A stretch of DNA of 15,253 nucleotides from UBA6345 sp045577635 (GCA_045577635.1 JAZNIS010000066.1:1-15253), one strand, 5' to 3'. Positions 1-7,113 are shown, counted from the stretch's first letter. Numbers and translations are program-made. The notes: generated by a model not told the origin, from the sequence alone.

Positions 1-1127
1 GAGAAGAAGTTTAATATTTTTGTTGAACCCCAACCAATTAATGCAAGTAAAATGAAGTATACAACACCAAACCAAGAAAGTGATGGTTTAGATTTTGTAA
101 ATAAATCAATAATGGTTGCACCAGCTGTCATGGAAGTAACAATGGTTAAACCTTTAACCGAACGGCTAGTTACCGAATTTGTTAACGAAGAGAATAGTTT
201 TTGAGCAGAACTTACATGGTTTTGAGTCATGCTCCACAAACTTTTAATATATTCTAATGTGTTTTTTAATGTTTCGTATTTATAACCAGAAACAGCTAAA
301 AATTCTTGTAAACCTTCATCGGCTTTTGCAATTTTTTCTCTTGTGGAAACATATGTGCCCATTTGTTTAATACGGCCATCAATTAAGTTAATTGTTTTAG
401 CAATATTATTTAATTTACTATTAAATTTAACAATGTCTTTACCTTTAACTTTTGTGTTGCTTTTAACATCATCAATTTGTTCCCAAACAATACGGTGAAT
501 GTTTAAATAACGGTGTAATTGACCTTTAAATTCTCTAACAAAAACTTCTTCTTCAATATATCTTTCAATTGTTCTGGTTTGATGTTTTTTATCGTTAATA
601 AAGTAAAATTTATCGCCCCTAACAACATCGTAGTTTTCAGTAGAAATTTCAAAATATTTTTGACGGTCGGTTTGTGAAAGTAATTCCATAATTTCATCAT
701 GGTTAGAATTTTCGCAAACAACAAAGTAAGGATAAATAGTTTCTATGTTTGCAAGTTCTTTTGGAACAGGAGCACCTAAACTAAAAATATAACTTAATGC
801 TGGTGAAAATTTATTTTCGTAATAATCGGTTAATTTATCAATATCAGCAAGTAAAGTGTCTTTGCTAACTTTGTTGTTTTTTAAAATAATTAAACCGTCT
901 TCAAAAATTTTAATTTCTAAATTTTCGCCTGTTGTAATTTTAATATATTCTTCACCACTAACATTATAATCTAAACTGCCAATGTTAAGGTTTTTTCTAT
1001 ATTCCTCTAGTTTTTGTTGATCTAATTTTAATTTTGATTTTGCATCTTTAACAAATAAGTATATTTCGGATAATTGCAACATTGTTCGTTGAAACCATCC
1101 ACCAATATAAACATTTTTAATATTCAT
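1..1127 (-). CDS. Truncated coiled-coil protein with two C-terminal membrane helices, unknown function
   Basis: The reading frame is open from an ATG at 1125-1127 to the left edge of the window, so 375 residues are visible and the C-terminus is missing. The start is supported by a strong GGAGGG ribosome binding site a few bases upstream and a good promoter. I do not recognise the family. Residues 1-110 contain a short coiled coil (about 18-45) and a small alpha/beta stretch. Residues 180-320 are charged and helical, like a stalk. Two hydrophobic segments follow at about 325-343 and 351-371, joined by a short loop. A soluble N-terminal domain, a long helical stalk and two terminal membrane helices recall the CorA layout, but the GMN selectivity motif expected after the first helix is absent (the sequence there is IIDLFT). 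A CorA relationship is therefore only a structural guess. It is transcribed away from the FAD dehydrogenase operon. Confidence 0.85.
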   Translation of the reverse strand, partial: MNIKNVYIGGWFQRTMLQLSEIYLFVKDAKSKLKLDQQKLEEYRKNLNIGSLDYNVSGEEYIKITTGENLEIKIFEDGLIILKNNKVSKDTLLADIDKLTDYYENKFSPALSYIFSLGAPVPKELANIETIYPYFVVCENSNHDEIMELLSQTDRQKYFEISTENYDVVRGDKFYFINDKKHQTRTIERYIEEEVFVREFKGQLHRYLNIHRIVWEQIDDVKSNTKVKGKDIVKFNSKLNNIAKTINLIDGRIKQMGTYVSTREKIAKADEGLQEFLAVSGYKYETLKNTLEYIKSLWSMTQNHVSSAQKLFSSLTNSVTSRSVKGLTIVTSMTAGATIIDLFTKSKPSLSWFGVVYFILLALIGWGSTKILNFF

Positions 1128-1161
1128 ACTCCCTCCGAAATGATTAACTTAAACTAAATTT

Positions 1162-1190
1162 ATTATAACTAACAAATTCGTTTTTTCCAA
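1162..1190 (-). promoter_or_regulatory. Promoter of the truncated membrane-protein gene
   Basis: Read on the minus strand, TTGGAA (1185-1190) is followed after 17 bases by a perfect TATAAT (1162-1167). It lies about 35 bases upstream of the start codon at 1127. This is a sigma-A-type promoter judged by eye. Confidence 0.7.
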
Positions 1191-1288
1191 AAGATTTTAA
1201 AATTATTTTGATATAAAGGGAAAACTTTGAATATATTTTAATAAAAAGTATTAAATTTTGCTTTTTAATTATAAAAAAAATGAACAAT

Positions 1289-1298
1289 GTGATAAAAT
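1289..1298 (+). promoter_or_regulatory. Extended -10 promoter element of the FAD dehydrogenase operon
   Basis: TGTGATAAAAT contains TG-n-TAAAAT, an extended -10, ending 26 bases before the start codon at 1325. No convincing -35 hexamer lies at the usual distance. An extended -10 of the same form precedes the signal peptidase gene (9192-9200) and, on the minus strand, the HD hydrolase gene. Confidence 0.5.
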
Positions 1299-1324
1299 AG
1301 TTTTGTGATAAAAAGGAGATTGTT

Positions 1325-2788
1325 ATGAATAAATATGATGTAATTATTGTTGGAGCAGGTCCTAGTGGAATTTTTTGTGCCTACGAATTAATTAAGAAAA
1401 ATAATGCTAAAAATGTTTTACTTATTGAACAAGGCAGAAACATTAAAAACAGAAGTTGCCCAATTGAAAAAGCTAAAAAATGTTTACACTGCAAACCATA
1501 TTGTAACATAACAAGTGGTTTTTCAGGTGCAGGTGCATTTTCCGATGGTAAACTACTGTCTTATCATCTTTCAATGTTTAACGAAGGTGATGATATGTAT
1601 TTAGGTGGAAATGGTGGAAGCTATATTAAGGATTATTATTCAAGTAACGAAATTAAAGAATTACTTACTTACACGGATAATGTTTATTTAGAGTTTGGAG
1701 CCGAACCACATTTAGAAGGTGTTGAAAACAGAGAAGAAATTTTAAAACTACAACAAAAAGCCGCAAAGGAAAAATTGAGTTTAATTGATATTCCGTTAAG
1801 ACATTTAGGAACAGAAAAATCACAAGAACTATATGGCAGATTGCAAGATTATTTAGAAGATAATGGAATAAATATTTTATACGATACTTCCGTTAAAGAT
1901 GTTATTATTGAAAACGGAGTTGCTGTTGGTGTTGAAACTTTTTCAGCTTACGATCAAGAAAAAGAAAACCCAAAAATCACAAACTACTATGCCGAAAAAG
2001 TTGTTATTGCAATAGGTAGAAAAGGTGCTGATTGGTTAAGTGAAGTGTGTGTTAAACATGGCATTAAAACCGAAGTTGGTTCGGTTGATATTGGTGTTAG
2101 ATATGAACTAGCTGATTCGGTTATGGCTAACATTAATAAACTTTTATATGAAGGAAAATTTATTGGTAAAACAACAACTTATGGTGACAAAGTTAGAACT
2201 TTCTGTCAAAATCCTAGTGGTTTTGTGTCAGCAGAAGTGTATAAAAACAATTTAACACTTGTAAACGGGCACAGTTATAAAGATAGAAAAAGCACAAATA
2301 CAAACCTTGCAATTTTGGCATCACATCATTTTACACACCCATTTAACAAGCCATTAGAGTATGGTATTAATGTTGCCGAAAATGTTAACAAATTAAGTAA
2401 CGGTGGAATTTTAGTTCAAAGGTTAGGAGATATTTATAGGGGCAGAAGAACATGGCAATCCGACCTTGATAACAACAAAGTTCAACCAACTTTAAAAAGT
2501 GCAATTCCTGGTGATATTACATATGCAATTGGTTACAGAACCATGACCGATATTTTAGAATTTATTAGGTCGGTAGATAAAGTTGTTGAAGGTTTTGCTA
2601 ATCCTGAAAACTTACTTTATGCACCAGAAATTAAATTTTATTCTAACACAGTTGTTGTTGATAAAAATTTTGAAACAAGCATTAAAAATTTATATTCAAT
2701 TGGTGATGGTGGTGGTTTAACCACAGGGCTTATGATGGCTAGTGCATCAGGTGTTCAAATGGCGAGAATTTTAACAGAAAACAAATAA
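1325..2788 (+). CDS. FAD-dependent dehydrogenase, COG2509 type
   Basis: This 487-residue flavoprotein is probably an oxidoreductase of the uncharacterised COG2509 group of FAD-dependent dehydrogenases; the substrate is unknown. The N-terminal dinucleotide-binding fold is plain: GAGPSG at 10-15, with an acidic residue ending strand 2 (IEQGR, 34-38). The block SGFSGAGAFSDGKL (64-77) is typical of this group. GDGGGLTTGLMMASASG (about 459-475) is the C-terminal FAD-contacting segment. Four cysteines cluster at 45, 53, 56 and 60, just before the GAGAFSDGKL block. They could be redox-active or bind metal. Length is normal for the family. The start has a good AAAAGGAG site seven bases upstream. It is the first gene of an operon with a phospholipid acyltransferase (8-base gap) and a GltS-type symporter. 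No quinone or lipid specificity can be read from the sequence. Confidence 0.88.
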   Translation: MNKYDVIIVGAGPSGIFCAYELIKKNNAKNVLLIEQGRNIKNRSCPIEKAKKCLHCKPYCNITSGFSGAGAFSDGKLLSYHLSMFNEGDDMYLGGNGGSYIKDYYSSNEIKELLTYTDNVYLEFGAEPHLEGVENREEILKLQQKAAKEKLSLIDIPLRHLGTEKSQELYGRLQDYLEDNGINILYDTSVKDVIIENGVAVGVETFSAYDQEKENPKITNYYAEKVVIAIGRKGADWLSEVCVKHGIKTEVGSVDIGVRYELADSVMANINKLLYEGKFIGKTTTYGDKVRTFCQNPSGFVSAEVYKNNLTLVNGHSYKDRKSTNTNLAILASHHFTHPFNKPLEYGINVAENVNKLSNGGILVQRLGDIYRGRRTWQSDLDNNKVQPTLKSAIPGDITYAIGYRTMTDILEFIRSVDKVVEGFANPENLLYAPEIKFYSNTVVVDKNFETSIKNLYSIGDGGGLTTGLMMASASGVQMARILTENK

Positions 2789-2796
2789 GGATTCAT

Positions 2797-3990
2797 ATGA
2801 AAAGAAAAAACAAATGGATTTTTGCCCGACATAAATTTATGCGAAATTTAATTTATGTTATTTTATATCCAATCACAAAATTAAAGTATCATATAAAAAT
2901 TAATAAGCAAAAAAAATTAGGACAGTGCTTAATATTAAGTAATCATCAAACAGCTTTTGATCAGTTTTTTATAAGTTTTGCTTTTAAACAACATGTTTAT
3001 TATGTTGCCAGCGAAGATTTGTTTTCAATGGGGAAAGTGTCAAAGTTTATAAAATGGGCAGTTGCACCTATTCCAATAAAAAAACAAACAACCGATTTAA
3101 AAGCTGTTAAAGATTGTTTAAGGGTTGCCAAGGAAGGTGGAACAATTGCAATTTTTCCGGAAGGTAACCGAACATTTAGTGGAAAAACTGAAACAATAAA
3201 AAAATCAATTGTTAAATTGGTTCAGGTTTTAAAATTACCTATTGCCTTTTTTAAAATTGAAGGTGGTTATGGTGTTCAACCCCGTTGGAGTGATAAAACC
3301 AGAAAAGGCAGAATGACAGCAGGGGTTTCTAAAATTTTACAACCAGAAGAATACTTAAACTTAACAGAAGATGAATTATATAATTTAATTAAAACTGAAC
3401 TTTATGTTAATGAAGCTAACTGCAATGGCGAGTTTAAGGGTAATAAATTAGCCGAATATTTAAACAGGTTAGTTTATGTTTGCCCAAAATGTGGAATTGC
3501 TGAATTTGAATGCAATAAAAACATAATCACTTGTAAAAATTGTGGTTGTTCAGTTGAATATTTAAAAAATAAAACACTAAAAGGTATTAACACAAATTTT
3601 CCGTTTACCTTTGTTAACGATTGGTATGAATATCAGGAAAATTTTGTAAATAATTTAGATATAAAACCATACTTTAATAAACCATATTTTTCTAATGATA
3701 TAAGTTTATTTGAAGTTGCTTTATATAAAAATAAAACTTGTGTTAACAAAAAAGCAAATTTATCATGCTACGGCAATAAATTTGTAATAAACAATATGGT
3801 TTTAAATTTTGATGATATTACTGCCACAAGTGTTTTAGGAAGAAATAAACTTAACATTTATTATTTGGATAAAGTTTTTCAGGTTAAAGGGGATAAAAAT
3901 TTTAATGCTGTAAAATATGTTAATATGTTTTACCATTACAAAAATTCAGAGCAAAAGGATAATAACTATGGAAAATTTTTGGGACTTTAG
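2797..3990 (+). CDS. plsC: 1-acylglycerol-3-phosphate acyltransferase-like protein with zinc ribbon and extra C-terminal domain
   Basis: Residues 1-200 are a PlsC-family lysophosphatidic acid acyltransferase, which adds the second acyl chain during phosphatidic acid synthesis at the cytoplasmic membrane. The catalytic HX4D motif is NHQTAFD, with H50 and D55. The substrate-binding FPEGNR motif is at 120-125. A hydrophobic stretch at about 14-28 could lie in the membrane. The protein continues past the usual end of about 200-250 residues. A four-cysteine zinc ribbon (CPKC at 229-232, CKNC at 246-249) is followed by about 145 residues I do not recognise. The last part of these (about 320-385) is beta-rich and reads like a small PH/GRAM-type or other beta domain. 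The ribosome binding site AAGG overlaps the stop codon of the upstream gene, which implies coupled translation. The 3' end overlaps the symporter gene by 23 bases. The acyltransferase call is firm; physiological substrate and tail function are inference. Confidence 0.85.
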   Translation: MKRKNKWIFARHKFMRNLIYVILYPITKLKYHIKINKQKKLGQCLILSNHQTAFDQFFISFAFKQHVYYVASEDLFSMGKVSKFIKWAVAPIPIKKQTTDLKAVKDCLRVAKEGGTIAIFPEGNRTFSGKTETIKKSIVKLVQVLKLPIAFFKIEGGYGVQPRWSDKTRKGRMTAGVSKILQPEEYLNLTEDELYNLIKTELYVNEANCNGEFKGNKLAEYLNRLVYVCPKCGIAEFECNKNIITCKNCGCSVEYLKNKTLKGINTNFPFTFVNDWYEYQENFVNNLDIKPYFNKPYFSNDISLFEVALYKNKTCVNKKANLSCYGNKFVINNMVLNFDDITATSVLGRNKLNIYYLDKVFQVKGDKNFNAVKYVNMFYHYKNSEQKDNNYGKFLGL

Positions 3991-5398
3991 TGTTTGGGGA
4001 TTATTAAATTTAGTAGCCGTAATTTTAATTTCGTTATTAATTTCCAACATTTTAAAAAAGCGAATTAAATTTATGCAAAAAAGTTTAATTCCAACAGCAG
4101 TTTTAGCTGGTATAATTTTACTTGTTATATCGGTGGTTTATAATGCCATAACAGGTAAAGTGTTTTTTAATTTGAATATTTTTGGTGGTAACGGTGCCGA
4201 AACATTAGAAATAATTACTTATCATATGTTGGCAATTGGTTTTATTGCATCAACATTAAAATCGGTTGGAGGAACAATTACAAAAGAAAGAAGTGCCGAA
4301 ATTTTAAACACAGGGGTTACAACCGTTTCAACCTATTTAATTCAGGCAATTGTTGGTATGGCAATAACCATTGTTGCTGCATTAATTATTCCATCACTTC
4401 TTTCAGCTTCGGGTGTGTTACTTGCTTTTGGTTATGGTCAAGGACCAGGACAAGCATTAAACTATGGCAACATTTACGAAACACAATTTGGTTTTGTTGG
4501 TGGTCGAAGTTTTGGTTTAACAATTGCAGCATTAGGGTTTATTTTTGCAAGCATTGGTGGTGTAATTCATTTACATATTGTTAAAAAACGACACCCAGAA
4601 AAGTTTGTTAAAGATAAGGAAAAACTAAATAAAACCTACACAATTACCGATAAAGATGATGAAGAAGGTGGTTTAGGAAAATTAACAATTCAAATTGCAT
4701 TAATTTTAATAACATATTTAGTTGCTTATGGAATTATGTTTGCTTTGGGTGGTGTATTACCATCATTAAAATCGGTTGTTTATGGATTTAACTTTTTATT
4801 TGGTGTGTTAATTGCCATTTTAGTTAAAGCTATAATTAATTTACTAAAAAAGAAAAATATTATTAAAAATGAATGTACCGACAACTATTTGTTATCACAT
4901 ATTTCAAATGTTTCGTTTGATTTAATGGTTGTTGCTGGTATTGCTGCAATTAGATTAGATATTTTAAAAAATTATTGGGGAGTAGTTATAATTTTAGCAG
5001 CAGTTGGGGCTTTAATCACTTATTTATACAACTACTTTGTTGCAAAAAAATTATTTCCATCATATGCTCACGAACAATTTTTGGCTATGTACGGAATGTT
5101 AACAGGCACAGCAAGCACAGGTATTATTTTGTTAAGGGAAATTGACCCTGAATTAACAGGTAAATCTTCTAGCAATTTAGTTTATCAAAACCTACCTGCC
5201 ATGGTGCTGGGTTTTCCTATAATGTTTTTGGCAACATATGCACCAAAACAACCTTATATTACTTTGGGAATATTAATTGCAGGGTTTATTGTTTTAAACA
5301 TTTTATTGTTCCGTTCAAAAATATTTAAAAGAAAAACTGTAAATAATATGGCTTCTGAAAATAAAGAAACAGTGATTGTTGAAAACACAGAAGAATAA
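3968..5398 (+). CDS. gltS: Sodium/glutamate symporter family (GltS/ESS) membrane transporter
   Basis: A 476-residue polytopic membrane protein of the glutamate:Na+ symporter (ESS) family, probably importing glutamate or a related carboxylate with sodium. About ten hydrophobic helices fall into two halves. Each half has a glycine-rich re-entrant segment: YGQGPGQALNYG (156-167) in the first and YGMLTGTASTG (375-385) in the second, matching the paired pore loops of the family. A charged cytoplasmic loop (about 204-236) separates the halves. I chose the ATG at 3968 rather than the in-frame ATG at 3917. The later start has an AAAGGA site at a good distance, and the earlier one would add 17 polar residues deep inside the acyltransferase gene. 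The gene overlaps plsC by 23 bases, so translation is probably coupled. GQGPGQ differs from the GGHGT-like loop of classical GltS, so the true substrate may differ. Confidence 0.85.
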   Translation: MENFWDFSVWGLLNLVAVILISLLISNILKKRIKFMQKSLIPTAVLAGIILLVISVVYNAITGKVFFNLNIFGGNGAETLEIITYHMLAIGFIASTLKSVGGTITKERSAEILNTGVTTVSTYLIQAIVGMAITIVAALIIPSLLSASGVLLAFGYGQGPGQALNYGNIYETQFGFVGGRSFGLTIAALGFIFASIGGVIHLHIVKKRHPEKFVKDKEKLNKTYTITDKDDEEGGLGKLTIQIALILITYLVAYGIMFALGGVLPSLKSVVYGFNFLFGVLIAILVKAIINLLKKKNIIKNECTDNYLLSHISNVSFDLMVVAGIAAIRLDILKNYWGVVIILAAVGALITYLYNYFVAKKLFPSYAHEQFLAMYGMLTGTASTGIILLREIDPELTGKSSSNLVYQNLPAMVLGFPIMFLATYAPKQPYITLGILIAGFIVLNILLFRSKIFKRKTVNNMASENKETVIVENTEE

Positions 5399-5400
5399 TA

Positions 5401-5429
5401 AAAAACACCTTTAACAAGGTGCTTTTTTT
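5401..5429. terminator. Two-way intrinsic terminator between convergent units
   Basis: CACCTT (5406-5411), a TAAC loop and AAGGTG (5416-5421) form a six-pair stem. It is flanked by an A-run on the left and seven Ts on the right, so it can stop transcription from both strands. It separates the symporter operon (stop at 5398) from the minus-strand operon, whose last stop codon (5428-5430) overlaps the T-run. Confidence 0.85.
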
Positions 5430-5874
5430 ATTCTATATATATAATTTCATCAAACCCTTCTTCTTTTGTTGGGTTAATAAATTTTTCGGTAAACTTATCA
5501 ATAACTTCTTCGCCAACAGTTCTAGTTCGGTTTTTATCTCTAAATTTACAAATATCGGTTGCCGTTTTAAAAACAATGGCAACTTTTGACACGGCAAAAT
5601 TTTTAAAGTTGTTAAGAGCACGGCTTCTATCTTTAATTGTTACATTAGTTGCATCAATAATAACACTTTTACCACTTTTAAGTAATTCGCGAGCCCTATT
5701 GTAAAGTGTTGTAAACACAAGTTTATTGTTTTCTTGATTTGTTTCATCATTAAAAAGTTCTTTTCTAATTAGGTCGCTAGATAAAACAACTTCGTTTTCT
5801 TTATGGTTTTTATTTGCCCAAGTGGTTTTGCCACTGCCAGGCACTCCAACTAAAAGGGTTAGGGTTGGTTTCAT
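5428..5874 (-). CDS. P-loop kinase-like ATPase (AAA_33 / polynucleotide kinase-like)
   Basis: This compact 148-residue P-loop protein resembles the kinase domain of polynucleotide kinase and related zeta-toxin-like or AAA_33 proteins. It probably phosphorylates a nucleic acid end, nucleoside or other small substrate. Walker A is GVPGSGKT (10-17). D34 after strand 2 (LSSDLIRK) is the position that binds the acceptor hydroxyl in T4-type kinases. VIIDATN (71-77) is the Walker B-like strand. Arginines in FRDKNRTR (111-118) would form the lid, and the final NPTKEEGFDEII is typical of the family. There is no phosphatase or ligase domain, so the protein is a stand-alone kinase fold. It is the last gene of the operon, 13 bases after the YjjX-like gene, with an AAAGGAT site before the start. 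Exact substrate is unknown. Confidence 0.85.
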   Translation of the reverse strand: MKPTLTLLVGVPGSGKTTWANKNHKENEVVLSSDLIRKELFNDETNQENNKLVFTTLYNRARELLKSGKSVIIDATNVTIKDRSRALNNFKNFAVSKVAIVFKTATDICKFRDKNRTRTVGEEVIDKFTEKFINPTKEEGFDEIIYIE

Positions 5875-5887
5875 AAGTTAAAATCCT

Positions 5888-6418
5888 TTAATTCCAATTT
5901 TTATTTAAGTATTTTGTTAAAGCCATAATAAAAGCTGCTTCGGTTAAGTCAATTCGGGTAACCTTTCCTTGTGAAAGTAGCTGTATGCCACCACCCCATT
6001 TGCTTCTTTCGTCATCTTTTGTAAATAAATTATTCATAACTTGGCTTAAATCGGTTTCAATAATTTTGTTAACTAAATGTTTAGGAACAGGAAAAGATGG
6101 ACTTGTTCCAAAACTGAAAAAATCGTTATTATCTTCAATAACAGCAAAATTTGTTATTGCCCATTCGCCATAAAGATTAACAATTCCACTTTCAACAGCT
6201 AAATATAAATCGGCTGTAAGGTTGTTTTCTTTACAATATTGCTTTAAGTTTTTAACTCTGTTTTTTGCACCTAAAAAAGTATCTTCATTAACAGGTTGTT
6301 CACTTACATTTGATGGCACTGTTATTCCTGTAATTTCAACAGGGGTAAAGTATTTTTCAAAAGCTCTTTTGGCAGCTTCAATTTTTCCTGCATTTTGTGT
6401 TGCTATAATAAGTTTCAT
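5888..6418 (-). CDS. yjjX: Non-canonical purine NTP phosphatase, YjjX family (inosine/xanthosine triphosphatase)
   Basis: A 176-residue protein of the YjjX/DUF84 family. Known members hydrolyse ITP and XTP and so keep deaminated purines out of RNA and DNA. The N-terminal ATQNAGKIEAAKRAF (6-20) is the family's opening strand and nucleotide-contacting loop. SEQPVNEDTFLGAKNR (39-54) matches the conserved P-x-x-E-x-T-x-x-GA-x-NR block. AVESGI (74-79), SFPVP (108-112) and GGGIQLLSQGKVTR (142-155) are further conserved blocks. Length agrees with the family's usual 170-180 residues. It sits between a Nudix hydrolase (8-base gap) and a P-loop kinase (13-base gap), with an AGGA site overlapping the upstream stop codon. 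Identity to the family is clear. Whether ITP/XTP is the main substrate here is inferred from the family. Confidence 0.88.
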   Translation of the reverse strand: MKLIIATQNAGKIEAAKRAFEKYFTPVEITGITVPSNVSEQPVNEDTFLGAKNRVKNLKQYCKENNLTADLYLAVESGIVNLYGEWAITNFAVIEDNNDFFSFGTSPSFPVPKHLVNKIIETDLSQVMNNLFTKDDERSKWGGGIQLLSQGKVTRIDLTEAAFIMALTKYLNKNWN

Positions 6419-6426
6419 ATTTTATC

Positions 6427-6891
6427 CTAATCTAATTTAATATTATAAGTTTTAAATTCGGCAACAGTTTCAAGCATTTCTTCTTTTGTGATTTTTGCAA
6501 TTGTTGTGTTGCTATTAAATTCGCCATCTAAACCAAATTTGTTGTTGTTGCCATATTCAACAAATTTAGTATAAAAAATTTCAGCCACATTATTAATGTC
6601 AAATTCCTTACCCTTGTAATTCCAATGGCTTTTATAGTTTATTTCGCCTAGTTTTTTAACTATTTCAACGGTAATATTTAATTCTTCTAACAGCTCTCTT
6701 TTAATAGCTTGTTCGCTAGTTTCGCCTTTATCAACACTTCCACCTGATAAACAATGTTTGTAGTTTCCTTTATCGGTTTTTAAAACCAAAAAACTGCCGT
6801 TATTTTCTACGACAGCATAAACCTTGTTTATAGGTTTATTTTGCTTGTATAGTTTATAATATCTTTTAACTTTTTCTTCAAAATAACCCAT
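6427..6891 (-). CDS. Nudix hydrolase
   Basis: A 154-residue Nudix-fold pyrophosphohydrolase that would cleave a nucleoside diphosphate linked to another moiety, using Mg2+ or Mn2+. The Nudix box starts at G51: G-x5-E57-x7-R65-E66-L-L-E69-E70-L-N72-I73. Only the late glycine is changed, to N72, so the metal-binding glutamates (E66, E69, E70) are intact. The N-terminal about 20 residues are basic and may form a helix. The substrate cannot be told from the sequence. It is the first protein gene after the tRNA, beginning 22 bases beyond the tRNA 3' end, with an AAGGA site eight bases before ATG. The linked YjjX-type NTPase suggests nucleotide-pool cleaning or turnover of modified nucleotides. Confidence 0.87.
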   Translation of the reverse strand: MGYFEEKVKRYYKLYKQNKPINKVYAVVENNGSFLVLKTDKGNYKHCLSGGSVDKGETSEQAIKRELLEELNITVEIVKKLGEINYKSHWNYKGKEFDINNVAEIFYTKFVEYGNNNKFGLDGEFNSNTTIAKITKEEMLETVAEFKTYNIKLD

Positions 6892-6913
6892 GTTAGTTTC
6901 CTTAATAAAATAG

Positions 6914-6988
6914 TGGTGTGCCTAGAAGGATTCGAACCCTCACTAATGGTTCCGAAGACCATTGTGCTATCCCTTACACCATAGACAC
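6914..6988 (-). tRNA. tRNA-Arg, anticodon UCG, CCA end encoded
   Basis: Read on the minus strand, a full cloverleaf folds. The acceptor stem GTGTCTA pairs with TAGGCAC (one G-T pair), followed by discriminator A and encoded CCA. The D stem is GTGT with GCAC around a loop holding GG. The anticodon stem ATGGT/ACCAT holds loop CTTCGGA, giving U33, anticodon UCG and G37. The T stem GAGGG/CCTTC has loop TTCGAAT. UCG reads CGA (and CGG), and CGA arginine codons are used in neighbouring genes such as plsC and gltS. The gene stands directly before the Nudix-yjjX-kinase genes, with no promoter or terminator visible in the 22 bases between. Confidence 0.93.
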
Positions 6989-7011
6989 AAAATAAAATTT
7001 TTATTAAACAT

Positions 7012-7017
7012 ATTATA
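7012..7017 (-). promoter_or_regulatory. Probable -10 box of the tRNA-led operon
   Basis: On the minus strand this is a perfect TATAAT, about 24 bases before the tRNA 5' end. No -35 hexamer close to TTGACA lies at 16-18 bases. Since nothing resembling a promoter lies between the tRNA and the Nudix gene, it may drive both the tRNA and the three enzymes. Confidence 0.5.
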
Positions 7018-7081
7018 CACTAACTTTAAATAAAATCACACAAAATTTATTATGTAAATAGTTTTATTTGGAGTATTAAAT

Positions 7082-7113
7082 AAAAAAGCAAAACAGTTTA
7101 TTGTTTTGCTTTT
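7082..7113 (-). terminator. Intrinsic terminator overlapping the 3' end of the HExxH gene
   Basis: AAAAGCAAAACA (7084-7095) pairs with TGTTTTGCTTTT (7102-7113) around a six-base loop. On the minus strand the hairpin contains the last codons and stop codon (7098-7100) and ends in a run of Ts, so the coding end itself forms half of the terminator. Confidence 0.8.

Noticed and set aside
503..724. Minus-strand ORF of 73 codons
   Set aside because: It lies inside the longer truncated minus-strand gene (1-1127), in another frame, and has no ribosome binding site or family features.
1128..1324. Riboswitch or small RNA in the 197-base divergent intergenic region
   Set aside because: Only promoters and AT-rich spacer are visible; no stable paired structure or terminator hairpin.
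3917..3967. Earlier in-frame ATG for the GltS-type gene
   Set aside because: It would add 17 polar residues within plsC coding sequence; the ATG at 3968 has a good AAAGGA site and gives a normal N-terminus.
5985..6440. Plus-strand ORFs opposite yjjX
   Set aside because: Antisense to a clear YjjX-family gene; no ribosome binding site and low-complexity products.
6914..7017. Integration site for a mobile element at the tRNA
   Set aside because: No integrase, no duplicated tRNA 3' end and no change of composition nearby.
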